Assembly (NCBI GenBank): GCA_005889405.1
Contig: VBFY01000059.1
Location: 1-64,000, forward strand
Origin: Chloroflexota bacterium
GTDB taxonomy: Bacteria > Chloroflexota > Limnocylindria > P2-11E
Direction: 5' to 3'
DNA: 64,000 nt
Every line of letters begins with the position of its first letter. The first letter of the stretch is position 1. Below the pieces are notes generated by a model. The model worked only from the letters and a program-made list of their open reading frames with translations. It searched no databases and was not told the DNA's origin. Both the position numbers and the translations under genes were made by a program. This document shows, piece after piece, positions 51,086-59,461 of the stretch.

Positions 51086-51909
51086 AAGCGGAGCGACTCG
51101 CCCGGCACGCGCTGCGCGACCTTCCCGAGGTCGGCGGCGATGACGGTCGCGATCACGGGATACCCGCCGGTCGTCTGATGATCCGCCAGTAACACGATCG
51201 GCGCGCCGCCCCGCGGCACCTGCACCGCGCCCGCGATGATGCCGCAGCTCTGCAGCTCGCCGGCCCGTGGCGCGATGGGCACGCCACCAAGGCGTATGCC
51301 TTGCCGGTCGCTCGCGGCATCGATGACGAACGTCGCGTCGAAGAACTGCGCGACGACATCCGGCTCGAAGCGATGGTCATGCGGACCTGCCATCGCGCGC
51401 ACCTGACCCTCGTATGCCGCCGGCTCCGTGTGCCGCCCGGCATCCTCCGCTCCGGATCCCGAGTCGCCGAGCGGGAGCGTGTCGCCGGCGCGCAGCGCCG
51501 CGCCCAGACCTGCGGGGAGATACGTCGCGCGCGATCCGAGGAGCACGGGCGTCGCGATGCCACCGCTCACCGCGAGATAGGCGAACCGTGTTCGCTCCCC
51601 GGAATGCACCGTCACGATCTGGCCGGCGCGGACGAACACCGAACTCCAGCCGGGAAGCCGCGTGCGCGTCGCGAGCGAGACGTCGCGTCCGGCGACCGCG
51701 ACGACGCGCGAGTCGTCGCAGGTGAAACGGAACGGCGGGCCGATGATCTCGATGCCCGCTGCGTCGGCGTCGTTGCCAACGAGCGCGTTCGCGGCCGCGA
51801 GCGCGAACGGATCCGCGGCGCCGGCGGGCGGCACGCCTGAACGCAGATGGCCGAAGCGTCCACGGTCCTGCACCGTCGAACGCGCGCCCGACTCGCTGAT
51901 TCGGATCAC
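51004..51909 (-). CDS. pxpC: 5-oxoprolinase subunit PxpC
   Basis: About 301 residues of the KipA/biotin-dependent carboxylase-like family. It and PxpB form the part of the ATP-dependent 5-oxoprolinase acting with PxpA. VIRISESGARSTVQDRGRFGHLRSGVPPAGAADP is the family start and LLADHQTTGGYPVIATVIAADL a conserved later segment. The GTG start overlaps the pxpB stop (GTGA). Its 3' end overlaps the convergent ribH tail by 82 bp. Confidence 0.93.
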   Translation of the reverse strand: MIRISESGARSTVQDRGRFGHLRSGVPPAGAADPFALAAANALVGNDADAAGIEIIGPPFRFTCDDSRVVAVAGRDVSLATRTRLPGWSSVFVRAGQIVTVHSGERTRFAYLAVSGGIATPVLLGSRATYLPAGLGAALRAGDTLPLGDSGSGAEDAGRHTEPAAYEGQVRAMAGPHDHRFEPDVVAQFFDATFVIDAASDRQGIRLGGVPIAPRAGELQSCGIIAGAVQVPRGGAPIVLLADHQTTGGYPVIATVIAADLGKVAQRVPGESLRFYRVERDEALDALRAERRALDGARISA

Positions 51910-52547
51910 AGCGGGACGAATCGCACGCGGTCGCCGGCACGGATGCGCGCCGGCTCGGCGGCGGCCGGATCGAACATGGTGAGTTCGGTCCGTCCGATGA
52001 GACGCCAACCGCCCGGCGACACGAGTGGATAGACCGCCGTCTGGCCATCGGCCACCGCGACGGAGCCCGCGGGAACTCGCTCGCGCGGACGCTCGAGACG
52101 CGGCGCCACGATGCGTGGATCGAGGCGACCGCAGTACGCGAACCCCGGCAGAAATCCGAGGAAGTAGCACGTGTACTCGCGCCCCGCGTGAAGCGCGACG
52201 AGCTGCTCGACGCTCAGCTGCGAACGCTCGGCCGTCTCGGCGAGGTCGGGGCCGTCGTAGGCCGTCGGAACCTCGATCGCGCGCCGCGATCGGTCGCCCA
52301 CGATGGTCGCGATCTCGCCGCGTGGAAGCAGCTCACGTGCGAACTTCTCGGCCTCCGTCGGCGCGATGCGCAGCGGATCGAAACGAAGCAGCGCGGAGGT
52401 GTAGGCCGGCACCGCCGGACCGAACGCGAAGTCCGTCTCCCAGGTATCCGCGATCCCGCGTGCCCAGCCGACGACGTTCTCCTGGAATTCGTCCCCGAGC
52501 TCAACGAGCAGCGCGCCCTCGCCGAAAGGAACGACGCGCGGCCTCAC
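51906..52547 (-). CDS. pxpB: 5-oxoprolinase subunit PxpB
   Basis: About 213 residues, KipI-like. VVPFGEGALLVELGD starts the family; CYFLGFLPGFAYCGRLDPRI and ERVPAGSVAVADGQTAVYPLVSPGGW are its diagnostic blocks. Needed with PxpA and PxpC to convert 5-oxoproline to glutamate. The GTG start at 52547 overlaps the pxpA stop (GTGA). The longer track ORF is a shadow of pxpA. Confidence 0.93.
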   Translation of the reverse strand: MRPRVVPFGEGALLVELGDEFQENVVGWARGIADTWETDFAFGPAVPAYTSALLRFDPLRIAPTEAEKFARELLPRGEIATIVGDRSRRAIEVPTAYDGPDLAETAERSQLSVEQLVALHAGREYTCYFLGFLPGFAYCGRLDPRIVAPRLERPRERVPAGSVAVADGQTAVYPLVSPGGWRLIGRTELTMFDPAAAEPARIRAGDRVRFVPL

Positions 52548-53311
52548 CGCCAGATGACCGCCGCCCGCACCTTCACACCGGCACGGTCGAGCGCAGCGCG
52601 CACGGCGGCGGCGATCGCGGGCGCGCCAGGGGTATCGCCGTGCAGGCACAGCGTGTCGACGGTGAGGTCGAGGAACGTCCCATCGTGTGCGCGCACTCCG
52701 CCCTCGCGTACGAACGAGAGCGCCTGCTTCGCGGCGATCTGTGGGTCGGCGTGCAGCGCGCCCGGCAGCCGGCGCGCACGAAGGGTGCCGTCCGATTCGT
52801 AGGCGCGGTCGACGAAGCCTTCGCGCACGACGCGCAGCCCGACAGCGAGCGCCGCCTCGACCATCGCCGACTTCGGCGGCGCGAACATGGCCGCCTCGCT
52901 GGGCGGCGGCAGCGCCTTCCTCACGCCCGTGACGATCGCCTTCGCGACGGCGTTGTCACGCTCGGCCTGGTTGTAGAGCGCGCCGTGCGCCTTTACATGC
53001 GCGATCTTGAGGTCGGGGTCGACGCGTTGCAGCGCGCGGATCTGACGCGCGACCTCCTCGCTCAGCTCGTCGCTGGTCATGGTCATGGGCAGGCGCCCGA
53101 AGTTCGCGCGCTCCGGATATCCCGGATGCGCCCCGATGGCCACGCCGTAACGGCGCGCGAGCGCGACCGTCTCGCGCATCGTCGAGTCGTCGCCCGCGTG
53201 CGCGCCGCAGGCGATGTTCGCCGAGCTGATGAGCGGCATGAGCTCAGCGTCTGTCCCCGCGCCCTCGCCGAGATCGCTGTTGAGATCGATCGACGCGAGC
53301 GAGCGCGTCAT
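52544..53311 (-). CDS. pxpA: 5-oxoprolinase subunit PxpA (LamB/YcsF family)
   Basis: About 255 residues. IDLNSDLGEGAGTDAELMPLISSANIACGAHAGD is the LamB/YcsF signature and DTLCLHGDTPGAP the C-terminal one. Metal-type His/Asp in HAGD and GAHPGYPERANFGR may bind the substrate. The ATG overlaps the stop of the upstream propeller gene (ATGA), so the Pxp operon begins with that gene. The products feed glutamate made from glutathione-type 5-oxoproline. Confidence 0.94.
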   Translation of the reverse strand: MTRSLASIDLNSDLGEGAGTDAELMPLISSANIACGAHAGDDSTMRETVALARRYGVAIGAHPGYPERANFGRLPMTMTSDELSEEVARQIRALQRVDPDLKIAHVKAHGALYNQAERDNAVAKAIVTGVRKALPPPSEAAMFAPPKSAMVEAALAVGLRVVREGFVDRAYESDGTLRARRLPGALHADPQIAAKQALSFVREGGVRAHDGTFLDLTVDTLCLHGDTPGAPAIAAAVRAALDRAGVKVRAAVIWR

Positions 53312-54540
53312 GGACCCACGACGGAGCGGATGAAGATCGAACTCGGATCCTTGTAGAGGCTGACCTGCGTGCCTCCGTTGACGGATGCCAGCACGATCTC
53401 GAGGCCGCGAGAGCCACTCGCGCGCGTGAAGACGATTCCCGCGGGCAGCCATAGGACCTGTTGCGCGCCGTCGGTCGCCGCAACGGCCGCGAGCTGCTCG
53501 CCATCGGCGTCGTAGATGAGCACGGAGCCGAAGGAGTTCACGCTCGCGCGATCTACGACGGCGGCGGCGAATCGCGCGCCGTTCGGCTCCCATGCGGCGG
53601 AGGTCACCGCGACCGGGGGCGTCGACTGGATACCGAGGAGCATCTTCGATGAGCCGGTCGCGTCGTTCCACAGCGCAAGCGATCCCCCAGGTCGGCCGGC
53701 ACAACAACCACCGACGCCGACGAGCGCCCGTGGCTGGGCGCGCCGCCATGAGACGACGCTGGCGGCAGTCGTCTCATCGAAGGAGTGATTCACATTCGAC
53801 GCGAGATCGAGGACCTCGACCGCACCGCCTGCGCGGATGCGGTCCCAGACCAGACCGCGACCATCGGGTGTCAGGCCGCGCAGCTGCGCGCCGTTCTCAT
53901 CGGGACCACGCACGCGCGTCTTCTGCGTGCCGTCGCTGCGCACGCGGAAGATGCCGAGGTCGACGACGCCGCTCTGTCCGGCCGAGGTGTGGGCCGCGTA
54001 ATAAAGGAGCGAGCCATCCTCCGACCAGACAGGCGTTGACTGCGTGACGCCGGACTCCTCCTCGGTGAGCCAGCGCGTCGACCCCGACGCGAGGTCCCAG
54101 ATCGCGATCCGCGCGGTGTTCGCGCTGATCGCAAGGGCGACCGCGAGCACGCTGCCGTCGTCCCGAAGGGCGTAGCCCAGCTGGATGGGATTCGGCAGCG
54201 CGACGAGAGGAGTTGCCGTGCCGCCGTCGAGCGGCACCGCCAGCAGAGTCGCGCCGGGCGCGTCCGAATGCTCCACGAGCAGGACCGGCCCGGACGGGCG
54301 CCACGACCCCACGAGCGGGTGCAGCAGCGACGCGAGGTCCTGACGCGGCGAGGTCGTTACCACTGGTGCGGACGACGCTGGGATCTGCGACGCCGCCTGC
54401 GACGCTGAGGGTGTCGCGGCGATGGACACGGCGGTCGGCGCCCGCGTGGCGATCACGGTCGATCGGGGCCCGAACGCGATCGCAGCGACGACCACCACCA
54501 CGGCGAGGACCCCCGCGCTGACGAGCACGACACTTCGCAT
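53308..54540 (-). CDS. Membrane-anchored TolB/WD40-like beta-propeller protein
   Basis: A 410-residue protein with one N-terminal membrane helix (VVLVSAGVLAVVVVVAAIAF), a Ser/Ala/Thr linker, and propeller blades (YALRDDGSVLAVAL, TPVWSEDGSLLYYAAH, LRGLTPDGRGLVWD, SAAWEPNGARFAAAVV). The chain is likely outside the membrane. The ATG is 7 nt after TAACCT (leaderless spacing). It is the first gene of the pxp operon, an unusual association; a sensor of extracellular peptide or wall material is possible but unproven. Confidence 0.78.
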   Translation of the reverse strand: MRSVVLVSAGVLAVVVVVAAIAFGPRSTVIATRAPTAVSIAATPSASQAASQIPASSAPVVTTSPRQDLASLLHPLVGSWRPSGPVLLVEHSDAPGATLLAVPLDGGTATPLVALPNPIQLGYALRDDGSVLAVALAISANTARIAIWDLASGSTRWLTEEESGVTQSTPVWSEDGSLLYYAAHTSAGQSGVVDLGIFRVRSDGTQKTRVRGPDENGAQLRGLTPDGRGLVWDRIRAGGAVEVLDLASNVNHSFDETTAASVVSWRRAQPRALVGVGGCCAGRPGGSLALWNDATGSSKMLLGIQSTPPVAVTSAAWEPNGARFAAAVVDRASVNSFGSVLIYDADGEQLAAVAATDGAQQVLWLPAGIVFTRASGSRGLEIVLASVNGGTQVSLYKDPSSIFIRSVVGP

Positions 54541-54547
54541 CGCAGCG

Positions 54548-54553
54548 AGGTTA
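54548..54553 (-). promoter_or_regulatory. Leaderless -10 (TAACCT) for the propeller-pxp operon
   Basis: TAACCT on the minus strand ends 7 nt before the ATG at 54540. No Shine-Dalgarno lies in the gap. The hexamer and spacing recur before other genes in the window, notably the deazaflavin-dependent gene. Confidence 0.55.
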
Positions 54554-54558
54554 GCGCC

Positions 54559-55353
54559 CTACCGCAGCTCGCTCCTCGGCGTCGGACAGGACTTGCGATG
54601 AGCGCAGTCGTTGAAGCCGTCAGTGTCGCTGTCAGGAAGGGACGGCGTGGCGATGAGCGACAGGTCGAAGTCGACGAGCTGCATCTGTTCGGCGGCGACA
54701 AAGGCGGCGGGGAGCCCGTTGGCCGTTGCGTTGTCGAAGTGGACGATCGCGAGGTCGGGCATCGGTCCGACCGTGACAGCTCCGGTATCGGAGATGACGA
54801 CCGGTGTCTCGATCACCCACTCCGCGGTGCCGTAGGTCGATGTGTAGGGCAGCGTGATGCCGAAGGAGATGGAGGTACTGAGGTTCGCGATCGTGATCGT
54901 CCACACCTCCGGCGCCAACGCGCTCTCAGCGATGTCGACACGCATGTGATCGCCGGGTCGCACGACCAACCCGGTGCGAATCAACGGCGCGGGGACCGTC
55001 TCCCACCACGCGTAGTAGTCGGCGCTACCTGCGGCGTCGACGTCATGTCCGATACCAGCCTGGATGAGCGTCGAGTCGAAGAGCGTGCATGCGGTATCGA
55101 GACAGCCCCCGCCGATGCCGATCCAGCTCGAGGAGTATTCCGCTTCGCCCGCTTTGAGCTGTTTCGCCTTCGGCACGAGCCATTCACCTGAGATCGAGTG
55201 GAAGGTCGTGCCCTTCTCGATGCTGCCCTGCGTGTACCCGGCCCAGTTGAGGGACTGGTTCGCGGCGACAACGACAATGGGACGCTCCGTCCTCGACGGA
55301 GCCGACGAAGGGAGTAGAACGGCGAGGACCAAGAGCCATGCTGATCGGCGCAC
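54559..55353 (-). CDS. Secreted G1-type glutamic endopeptidase (eqolisin-like)
   Basis: About 264 residues. A signal peptide (VRRSAWLLVLAVLLPSSAPS) precedes a beta-sandwich with NQSLNWAGYTQGS, SSSWIGIGGGCLDTACTLFDSTLIQAGI (catalytic Gln region), YYAWWETVP and TAEWVIETPVV (catalytic Glu). Bacterial G1 peptidases are acid-active extracellular proteases. A D-D-G motif DSDTDGFNDC at the C-terminus looks like a calcium-binding repeat (thrombospondin type 3). GTG start used because it directly precedes the signal. It follows hppA by 35 bp. Confidence 0.82.
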   Translation of the reverse strand: MRRSAWLLVLAVLLPSSAPSRTERPIVVVAANQSLNWAGYTQGSIEKGTTFHSISGEWLVPKAKQLKAGEAEYSSSWIGIGGGCLDTACTLFDSTLIQAGIGHDVDAAGSADYYAWWETVPAPLIRTGLVVRPGDHMRVDIAESALAPEVWTITIANLSTSISFGITLPYTSTYGTAEWVIETPVVISDTGAVTVGPMPDLAIVHFDNATANGLPAAFVAAEQMQLVDFDLSLIATPSLPDSDTDGFNDCAHRKSCPTPRSELR

Positions 55354-55388
55354 GGCCGCACGCCCGCAGTTGGCGTGCCAGGGACGCC

Positions 55389-57515
55389 CTAGATGAAGAG
55401 CGGCGCGAGGACGAGCGTGATGGTCGCGAGCAGCTTGATCAACACGTGCAGGCTCGGGCCTGCGGTGTCCTTGAACGGGTCCCCCACCGTGTCGCCGACG
55501 ACGGCCGCCGCGTGCGCCGGGGTGCCCTTGCCCAGGACCCGACCTTTGTCGTCCTTCAGCATGCCCGATTCGATGTACTTCTTCGCGTTGTCCCATGCGC
55601 CGCCACCGTTGTTCAATACGGTCGCGAGGATGACGCCGGCCATTGTGCCGACCATCAGCAGCGCCGCCTCGGCCTCGGCCTTGAGCAGGATGCCGACGAC
55701 GATCGGCGCGCCCACCGCGAGAAGGCCCGGCGCGATCATGTTGCGCAGCGCCGACGCGGTCGTGATGTCCACAACGCGCGCGTAATTCGGCTCCTCGGTG
55801 CCAGCCATGATCCCGGGGTGCTCGCGGAACTGGGTCCGCACCTCTTCGATGATCGCGGCGCCCGCGCGACCCACCGCGCGGATCGCGAGGGATGAGAAGA
55901 GGTACACGAGCATGGCGCCGAGGAAGCCGCCGAGGAAGACGTCCACCTTGGCTAGGTCGACGGTCTTGAACTCTTTCCCGGTCAGCTGAGCGACCTTGTC
56001 GAGATAGGCGGAGAAGAGCAGGAACGCGGCGAGGGCGGCCGACGCGACGGCGTATCCCTTCGTCAGCGCCTTGGTGGTATTACCCGCGGCGTCGAGGCGG
56101 TCGGTTCGTTCCCGCGTCTCTTCCGAGGCACGCGCCATCGACGCGACACCACCGGCGTTGTCCGTGATCGGTCCGAAGGTGTCCATGGCGAGGATGAACG
56201 CGGCGCTCATGAGCATGCCCATCGTCGCGACGGCCGTGCCGTAGATACCGCCATGCGGCAGGCCCGTGGTCTGACCCCATTGATCGCCGAGCCAGTGCGA
56301 GATGAAGAGCGCGATCGCGATCGTGATCGTCGACGACGCGGTGGTCTCGAAACCGACGGCGACGCCCGAGATGATCGTCGTGGCCGGACCGGTCTTTGCG
56401 GCTTCGGCGATCTCCTTCACGGGTCGCCAGTTGCCGGACGTGTAGTACTGCGTGATGTAGACGAAGGCGAGGCTGGTGAGGATGCCCACGACGCCGGCGC
56501 CGAAGAAGTAGAGGGCGCCACCCTTCTCGTTGAGCATCTGGTTCGTGACGAAATACATCCCGACGATCGAGAGCGCGATGGTGATGTAGTAGCCGGAGTT
56601 CAGCGAGCCCATCGGGTCCCGTCTCTCGTTGCCTCGGACGGTGAAGATCCCGATGACGCTGGCGATCAGGCCGAATCCACGGACGACGAGCGGGAACACG
56701 ATCCACGCGACGTTGTGCGTCACCGCGTAGATCGCGACGCCCAGGATCATCGCGCCGATGTTCTCGGCGGCGGTCGACTCGAACAGGTCCGCGCCACGAC
56801 CGGCGCAGTCGCCGACGTTGTCGCCGACGAGGTCCGCGATCACCGCGGCGTTGCGCGGATCGTCTTCCGGAATGCCCGCTTCGACCTTTCCGACGAGGTC
56901 CGCGCCAAGATCGGCGGCCTTGGTGTAGATGCCGCCGCCAAGCTGCGCGAAGAGCGCGACGAACGAGGCGCCGAAGCCGAAGCCGACGATCGTGAACGGC
57001 GCCTGGTCCGGATTCTGGAACCCGCCGTAGGCGATGAACATCGCGAACACGCCGATGAGGGACAGGCCGACCACCAGGATCCCGGACACCGCGCCGCCAC
57101 GGAGCGCGATCCGGAGCGCGTCGCCAATGCTGTGCTGCGCAGCCGCCGCGGTCCGCAGGTTCGACTTCACCGCGACGAACATGCCGACGATGCCCGAAGC
57201 CATCGAACAGATCGCGCCCACGAAGAACGCGATCGACGTGCGGATCGCGAGCTCCGTCGCCGAAACACCGGGCGCCGTCTCGAAGAAGAAGATGACAAGT
57301 CCGATGAGGACCATGCCGGCGATGGCGAGGAGGAAGATCGTGCGGTACTGACGCTGGATGAACGCGACGGCCGCGACGTAGATCGCCCCGGCGACCTTCT
57401 GCATGTCGGCGGTCCCGATCGGCGAGCGGAGGACGTCGTACGCGAAGTAGCCGGCGACGAGGACCGCGACCAGTCCGGAGAAGGGAACGACCCAAAGCAG
57501 GGGTTGCGCGTCCAA
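55389..57515 (-). CDS. hppA: Membrane proton-pumping pyrophosphatase, K+-independent type
   Basis: A 708-residue protein with ~16 membrane helices that couples PPi hydrolysis to proton export. ADLGADLVGKVEAGIPEDDPRNAAVIADLVGDNVGDCAGRGADLFE is the catalytic core (usual DVGADLVGKVE with V to L). GNTTKALTKGYA carries Lys where K+-dependent enzymes have Ala, so it is the K+-independent kind, and AHAAAVVGDTVGDPFKDTAGP the C-terminal core. Start TTG with GGAGGG 6 nt before. It would recover energy from PPi in a slow-growing organism. Confidence 0.96.
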   Translation of the reverse strand: MDAQPLLWVVPFSGLVAVLVAGYFAYDVLRSPIGTADMQKVAGAIYVAAVAFIQRQYRTIFLLAIAGMVLIGLVIFFFETAPGVSATELAIRTSIAFFVGAICSMASGIVGMFVAVKSNLRTAAAAQHSIGDALRIALRGGAVSGILVVGLSLIGVFAMFIAYGGFQNPDQAPFTIVGFGFGASFVALFAQLGGGIYTKAADLGADLVGKVEAGIPEDDPRNAAVIADLVGDNVGDCAGRGADLFESTAAENIGAMILGVAIYAVTHNVAWIVFPLVVRGFGLIASVIGIFTVRGNERRDPMGSLNSGYYITIALSIVGMYFVTNQMLNEKGGALYFFGAGVVGILTSLAFVYITQYYTSGNWRPVKEIAEAAKTGPATTIISGVAVGFETTASSTITIAIALFISHWLGDQWGQTTGLPHGGIYGTAVATMGMLMSAAFILAMDTFGPITDNAGGVASMARASEETRERTDRLDAAGNTTKALTKGYAVASAALAAFLLFSAYLDKVAQLTGKEFKTVDLAKVDVFLGGFLGAMLVYLFSSLAIRAVGRAGAAIIEEVRTQFREHPGIMAGTEEPNYARVVDITTASALRNMIAPGLLAVGAPIVVGILLKAEAEAALLMVGTMAGVILATVLNNGGGAWDNAKKYIESGMLKDDKGRVLGKGTPAHAAAVVGDTVGDPFKDTAGPSLHVLIKLLATITLVLAPLFI

Positions 57516-57709
57516 AAGGAGCCCTCCGCTACCTCGAAAAGTGAAGTTACAAGAAGCAAGCGCCCGCCCCGACGGAGGGGGCCGCAGCGCTTCGGCGGCA
57601 GTTTAGAGCAGGACGGCGCCAGCGGGCAAACCGGCTACCGCGGCGTGCACGAAACGCCGACGCAAGCGCAGACGAGCACGGCGAAAGCCGTGCGATTATC
57701 GTTCGAGAC

Positions 57710-57991
57710 ATGCCCCCGCAAAAGGCCTCAAAGAGCGCACCCAAGGCGGACGCGTCCGAGAAGCAGAAGAGCAAGGACCGCGACTGGCTCACGACGGGCG
57801 AGCTCGCCCAGCGTATCGGCTGGCGCGAGCATGCGCTGCGCGACGCGCTCCGCGGCAAAGACCTGCCGGGCGTCCGCCGCACCTCGTTCGGCTATCACGT
57901 CGAGGCGTCGGCGGTGGACGAGATCAAGAAGGCCCTCGGGGAAGCTCCGCCGAAAGGGAACAGCTCGCTCAAGACTCCCGCCCGGAACTAG
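57710..57991 (+). CDS. Small helix-turn-helix protein
   Basis: A 93-residue protein with a Lys/Ala-rich N-terminal tail (~28 residues) and one MerR/excisionase-like HTH (WLTTGELAQRIGWREHALRDALRGKDLPGVRRTSFGYHV). The last part (VDEIKKALGEAPPKG) is a helix. DNA binding is likely; target unknown. TATCGT is 7 nt before the ATG, so its mRNA is probably leaderless. It converges with rpoN, 6 bp between stops. Confidence 0.7.
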   Translation: MPPQKASKSAPKADASEKQKSKDRDWLTTGELAQRIGWREHALRDALRGKDLPGVRRTSFGYHVEASAVDEIKKALGEAPPKGNSSLKTPARN

Positions 57992-57997
57992 CCCGGT

Positions 57998-59443
57998 CTA
58001 GGCGTGCTTGCGCAGGCGCGCCGGAAGGATCTTGAGCTCCTCGCGGTACTTCGCCACCGTCCGCCGCGCGAGCTTGATGCCGTGCTTCTCGGCGAGCTTC
58101 TCAACGATCTCCTGATCGGAGTACGGCCGGCCCTCGTTCTCTGCCTCGATGATCTGTTTGATGACGTCCTTCGTCCCGAGCGAGGCCGTGAAGAACATCG
58201 CGAACGGGACGACCTGACCGGTCGGGAGCAGCACGAACTTGCCGGCGGTGGCGCGGCTCACCGTGGACTCGTGCATGCCGATCCGCTCACCGACCTCGGC
58301 ACGCGTCAGCGGACGCAGCGACTGGATCCCGTGCTCGAGGAAATCGAGCTGGCATTCGACGATGACCTCGGTGATCCGCAGGATCGTCTGACGACGCTGA
58401 TTGATGTTGTCGATGAAGAACTTCGCTCGCGTGACGTACTCGCGGATGTGCTGCCGGTCGTCGTCGTTCATCGGCACCGTCGCGGCACCGCCGTCCTTGC
58501 GCGCGGCCTGCAGCTGCATGATCAGTTGCCGATACACGGGATTCACGCGTAACGAGAAACGCCGCGACTCGATGACCTCGACCTCGTGCTGACCGGCCTC
58601 CGACTTCGTGATGATCACGTCGGGCCGCAAGCCGACCTCGCGACCACCGATGCTCGTGCCATCCGGACCGGCGGCGAAGCCGTGCGCCGGATGTGGGTTG
58701 AGGTTCGCCGCGATGTAGTCGAGCGCGCTCTGGACCTCGTCGCGCGTGATGCGGAGCGCTTGCGCGACATCACCGAACTTGTGTTCGCCCATCTCGCGGA
58801 AGTGGTCGGAGACGATCTCGCGCACATGTGGCGGGACTTCCTCGCCGACCTCCTCGAGGTGCTGCATCTGGATCATGAGGCATTCGCGAACGTCACGCGC
58901 GCCGATGCCCCAGGGCTCGACGGATTGGATCGCGCGCAGCGCGCGCATCGCGTCGGCGACCGAGACCTTCATCGTGTTCGCTGCGTCTTCGATCGTGACA
59001 CTCGGATCGAGGTACCCGTTCTCGTTGATGTTGCCGATGAGGTACTCCGCGACCGGGAGCAGCCGCGCAGGGAGCAAGACGCGGACATTCCACGAAAGCC
59101 AGTCGGCAAGGGTCTGCTCCGACTCGGCGCGCACGACGGGGTCGAACTCGTCACCGTCGTCGTCACGCTGCATAAGACTCGTGCCTTCGAGAGGTTCGGT
59201 CTCGGGATCGTTCGATCGCGGCGCCTTCGCCAGTCCGAAACAATTGAGGCACACGCGTCCTGGAAGCGGCTGCCCGCAAAGGGGACAGACCTGCTGCTCC
59301 TCGAGATCGAGTGCCGGATTCTCCTGCAGCTCCTGATTGATGACGTCCTGCAGCTCTAGTGATGACAGCTGCAAGATCGCATTGGCGGCGATCTGTTTCG
59401 GGGTGACCTTCAGTTGCTGCTGCGGCAGTAAGCGCAGATCCAC
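57998..59443 (-). CDS. rpoN: RNA polymerase sigma-54 factor with four-Cys insertion
   Basis: A 481-residue sigma-54. Region I is Gln/Leu-rich (PKQIAANAILQLSSLELQDVINQELQENP). Then an insertion CPLCGQPLPGRVCLNC (Cys 53, 56, 65, 68) looks like a zinc ribbon where region II is normally acidic. The core-binding and HTH domains follow (MHESTVSRATAGKFVLLPTG), ending with the RpoN box LARRTVAKYREEL that reads the -24 element. It needs an AAA+ activator; none is in the window. GTG start, 7 nt after TAAGGT (leaderless). Confidence 0.95.
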   Translation of the reverse strand: MDLRLLPQQQLKVTPKQIAANAILQLSSLELQDVINQELQENPALDLEEQQVCPLCGQPLPGRVCLNCFGLAKAPRSNDPETEPLEGTSLMQRDDDGDEFDPVVRAESEQTLADWLSWNVRVLLPARLLPVAEYLIGNINENGYLDPSVTIEDAANTMKVSVADAMRALRAIQSVEPWGIGARDVRECLMIQMQHLEEVGEEVPPHVREIVSDHFREMGEHKFGDVAQALRITRDEVQSALDYIAANLNPHPAHGFAAGPDGTSIGGREVGLRPDVIITKSEAGQHEVEVIESRRFSLRVNPVYRQLIMQLQAARKDGGAATVPMNDDDRQHIREYVTRAKFFIDNINQRRQTILRITEVIVECQLDFLEHGIQSLRPLTRAEVGERIGMHESTVSRATAGKFVLLPTGQVVPFAMFFTASLGTKDVIKQIIEAENEGRPYSDQEIVEKLAEKHGIKLARRTVAKYREELKILPARLRKHA

Positions 59444-59461
59444 TTCGGCTACCTTAACCCA
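59444..59461. promoter_or_regulatory. Shared symmetric -10 for rpoN and membrane module
   Basis: The 18-bp gap contains TACCTTA. On the plus strand TACCTT (59450-59455) is 6 nt before an ATG; on the minus strand TAAGGT (59451-59456) is 7 nt before GTG of rpoN. Both would be leaderless. No Shine-Dalgarno fits on either side. Confidence 0.6.

Noticed and set aside
57516-57709. Sigma-54 (-24/-12) promoters near rpoN or elsewhere
   Set aside because: I found no TGGCAC-N5-TTGC pattern with correct spacing when scanning the intergenic regions by eye.
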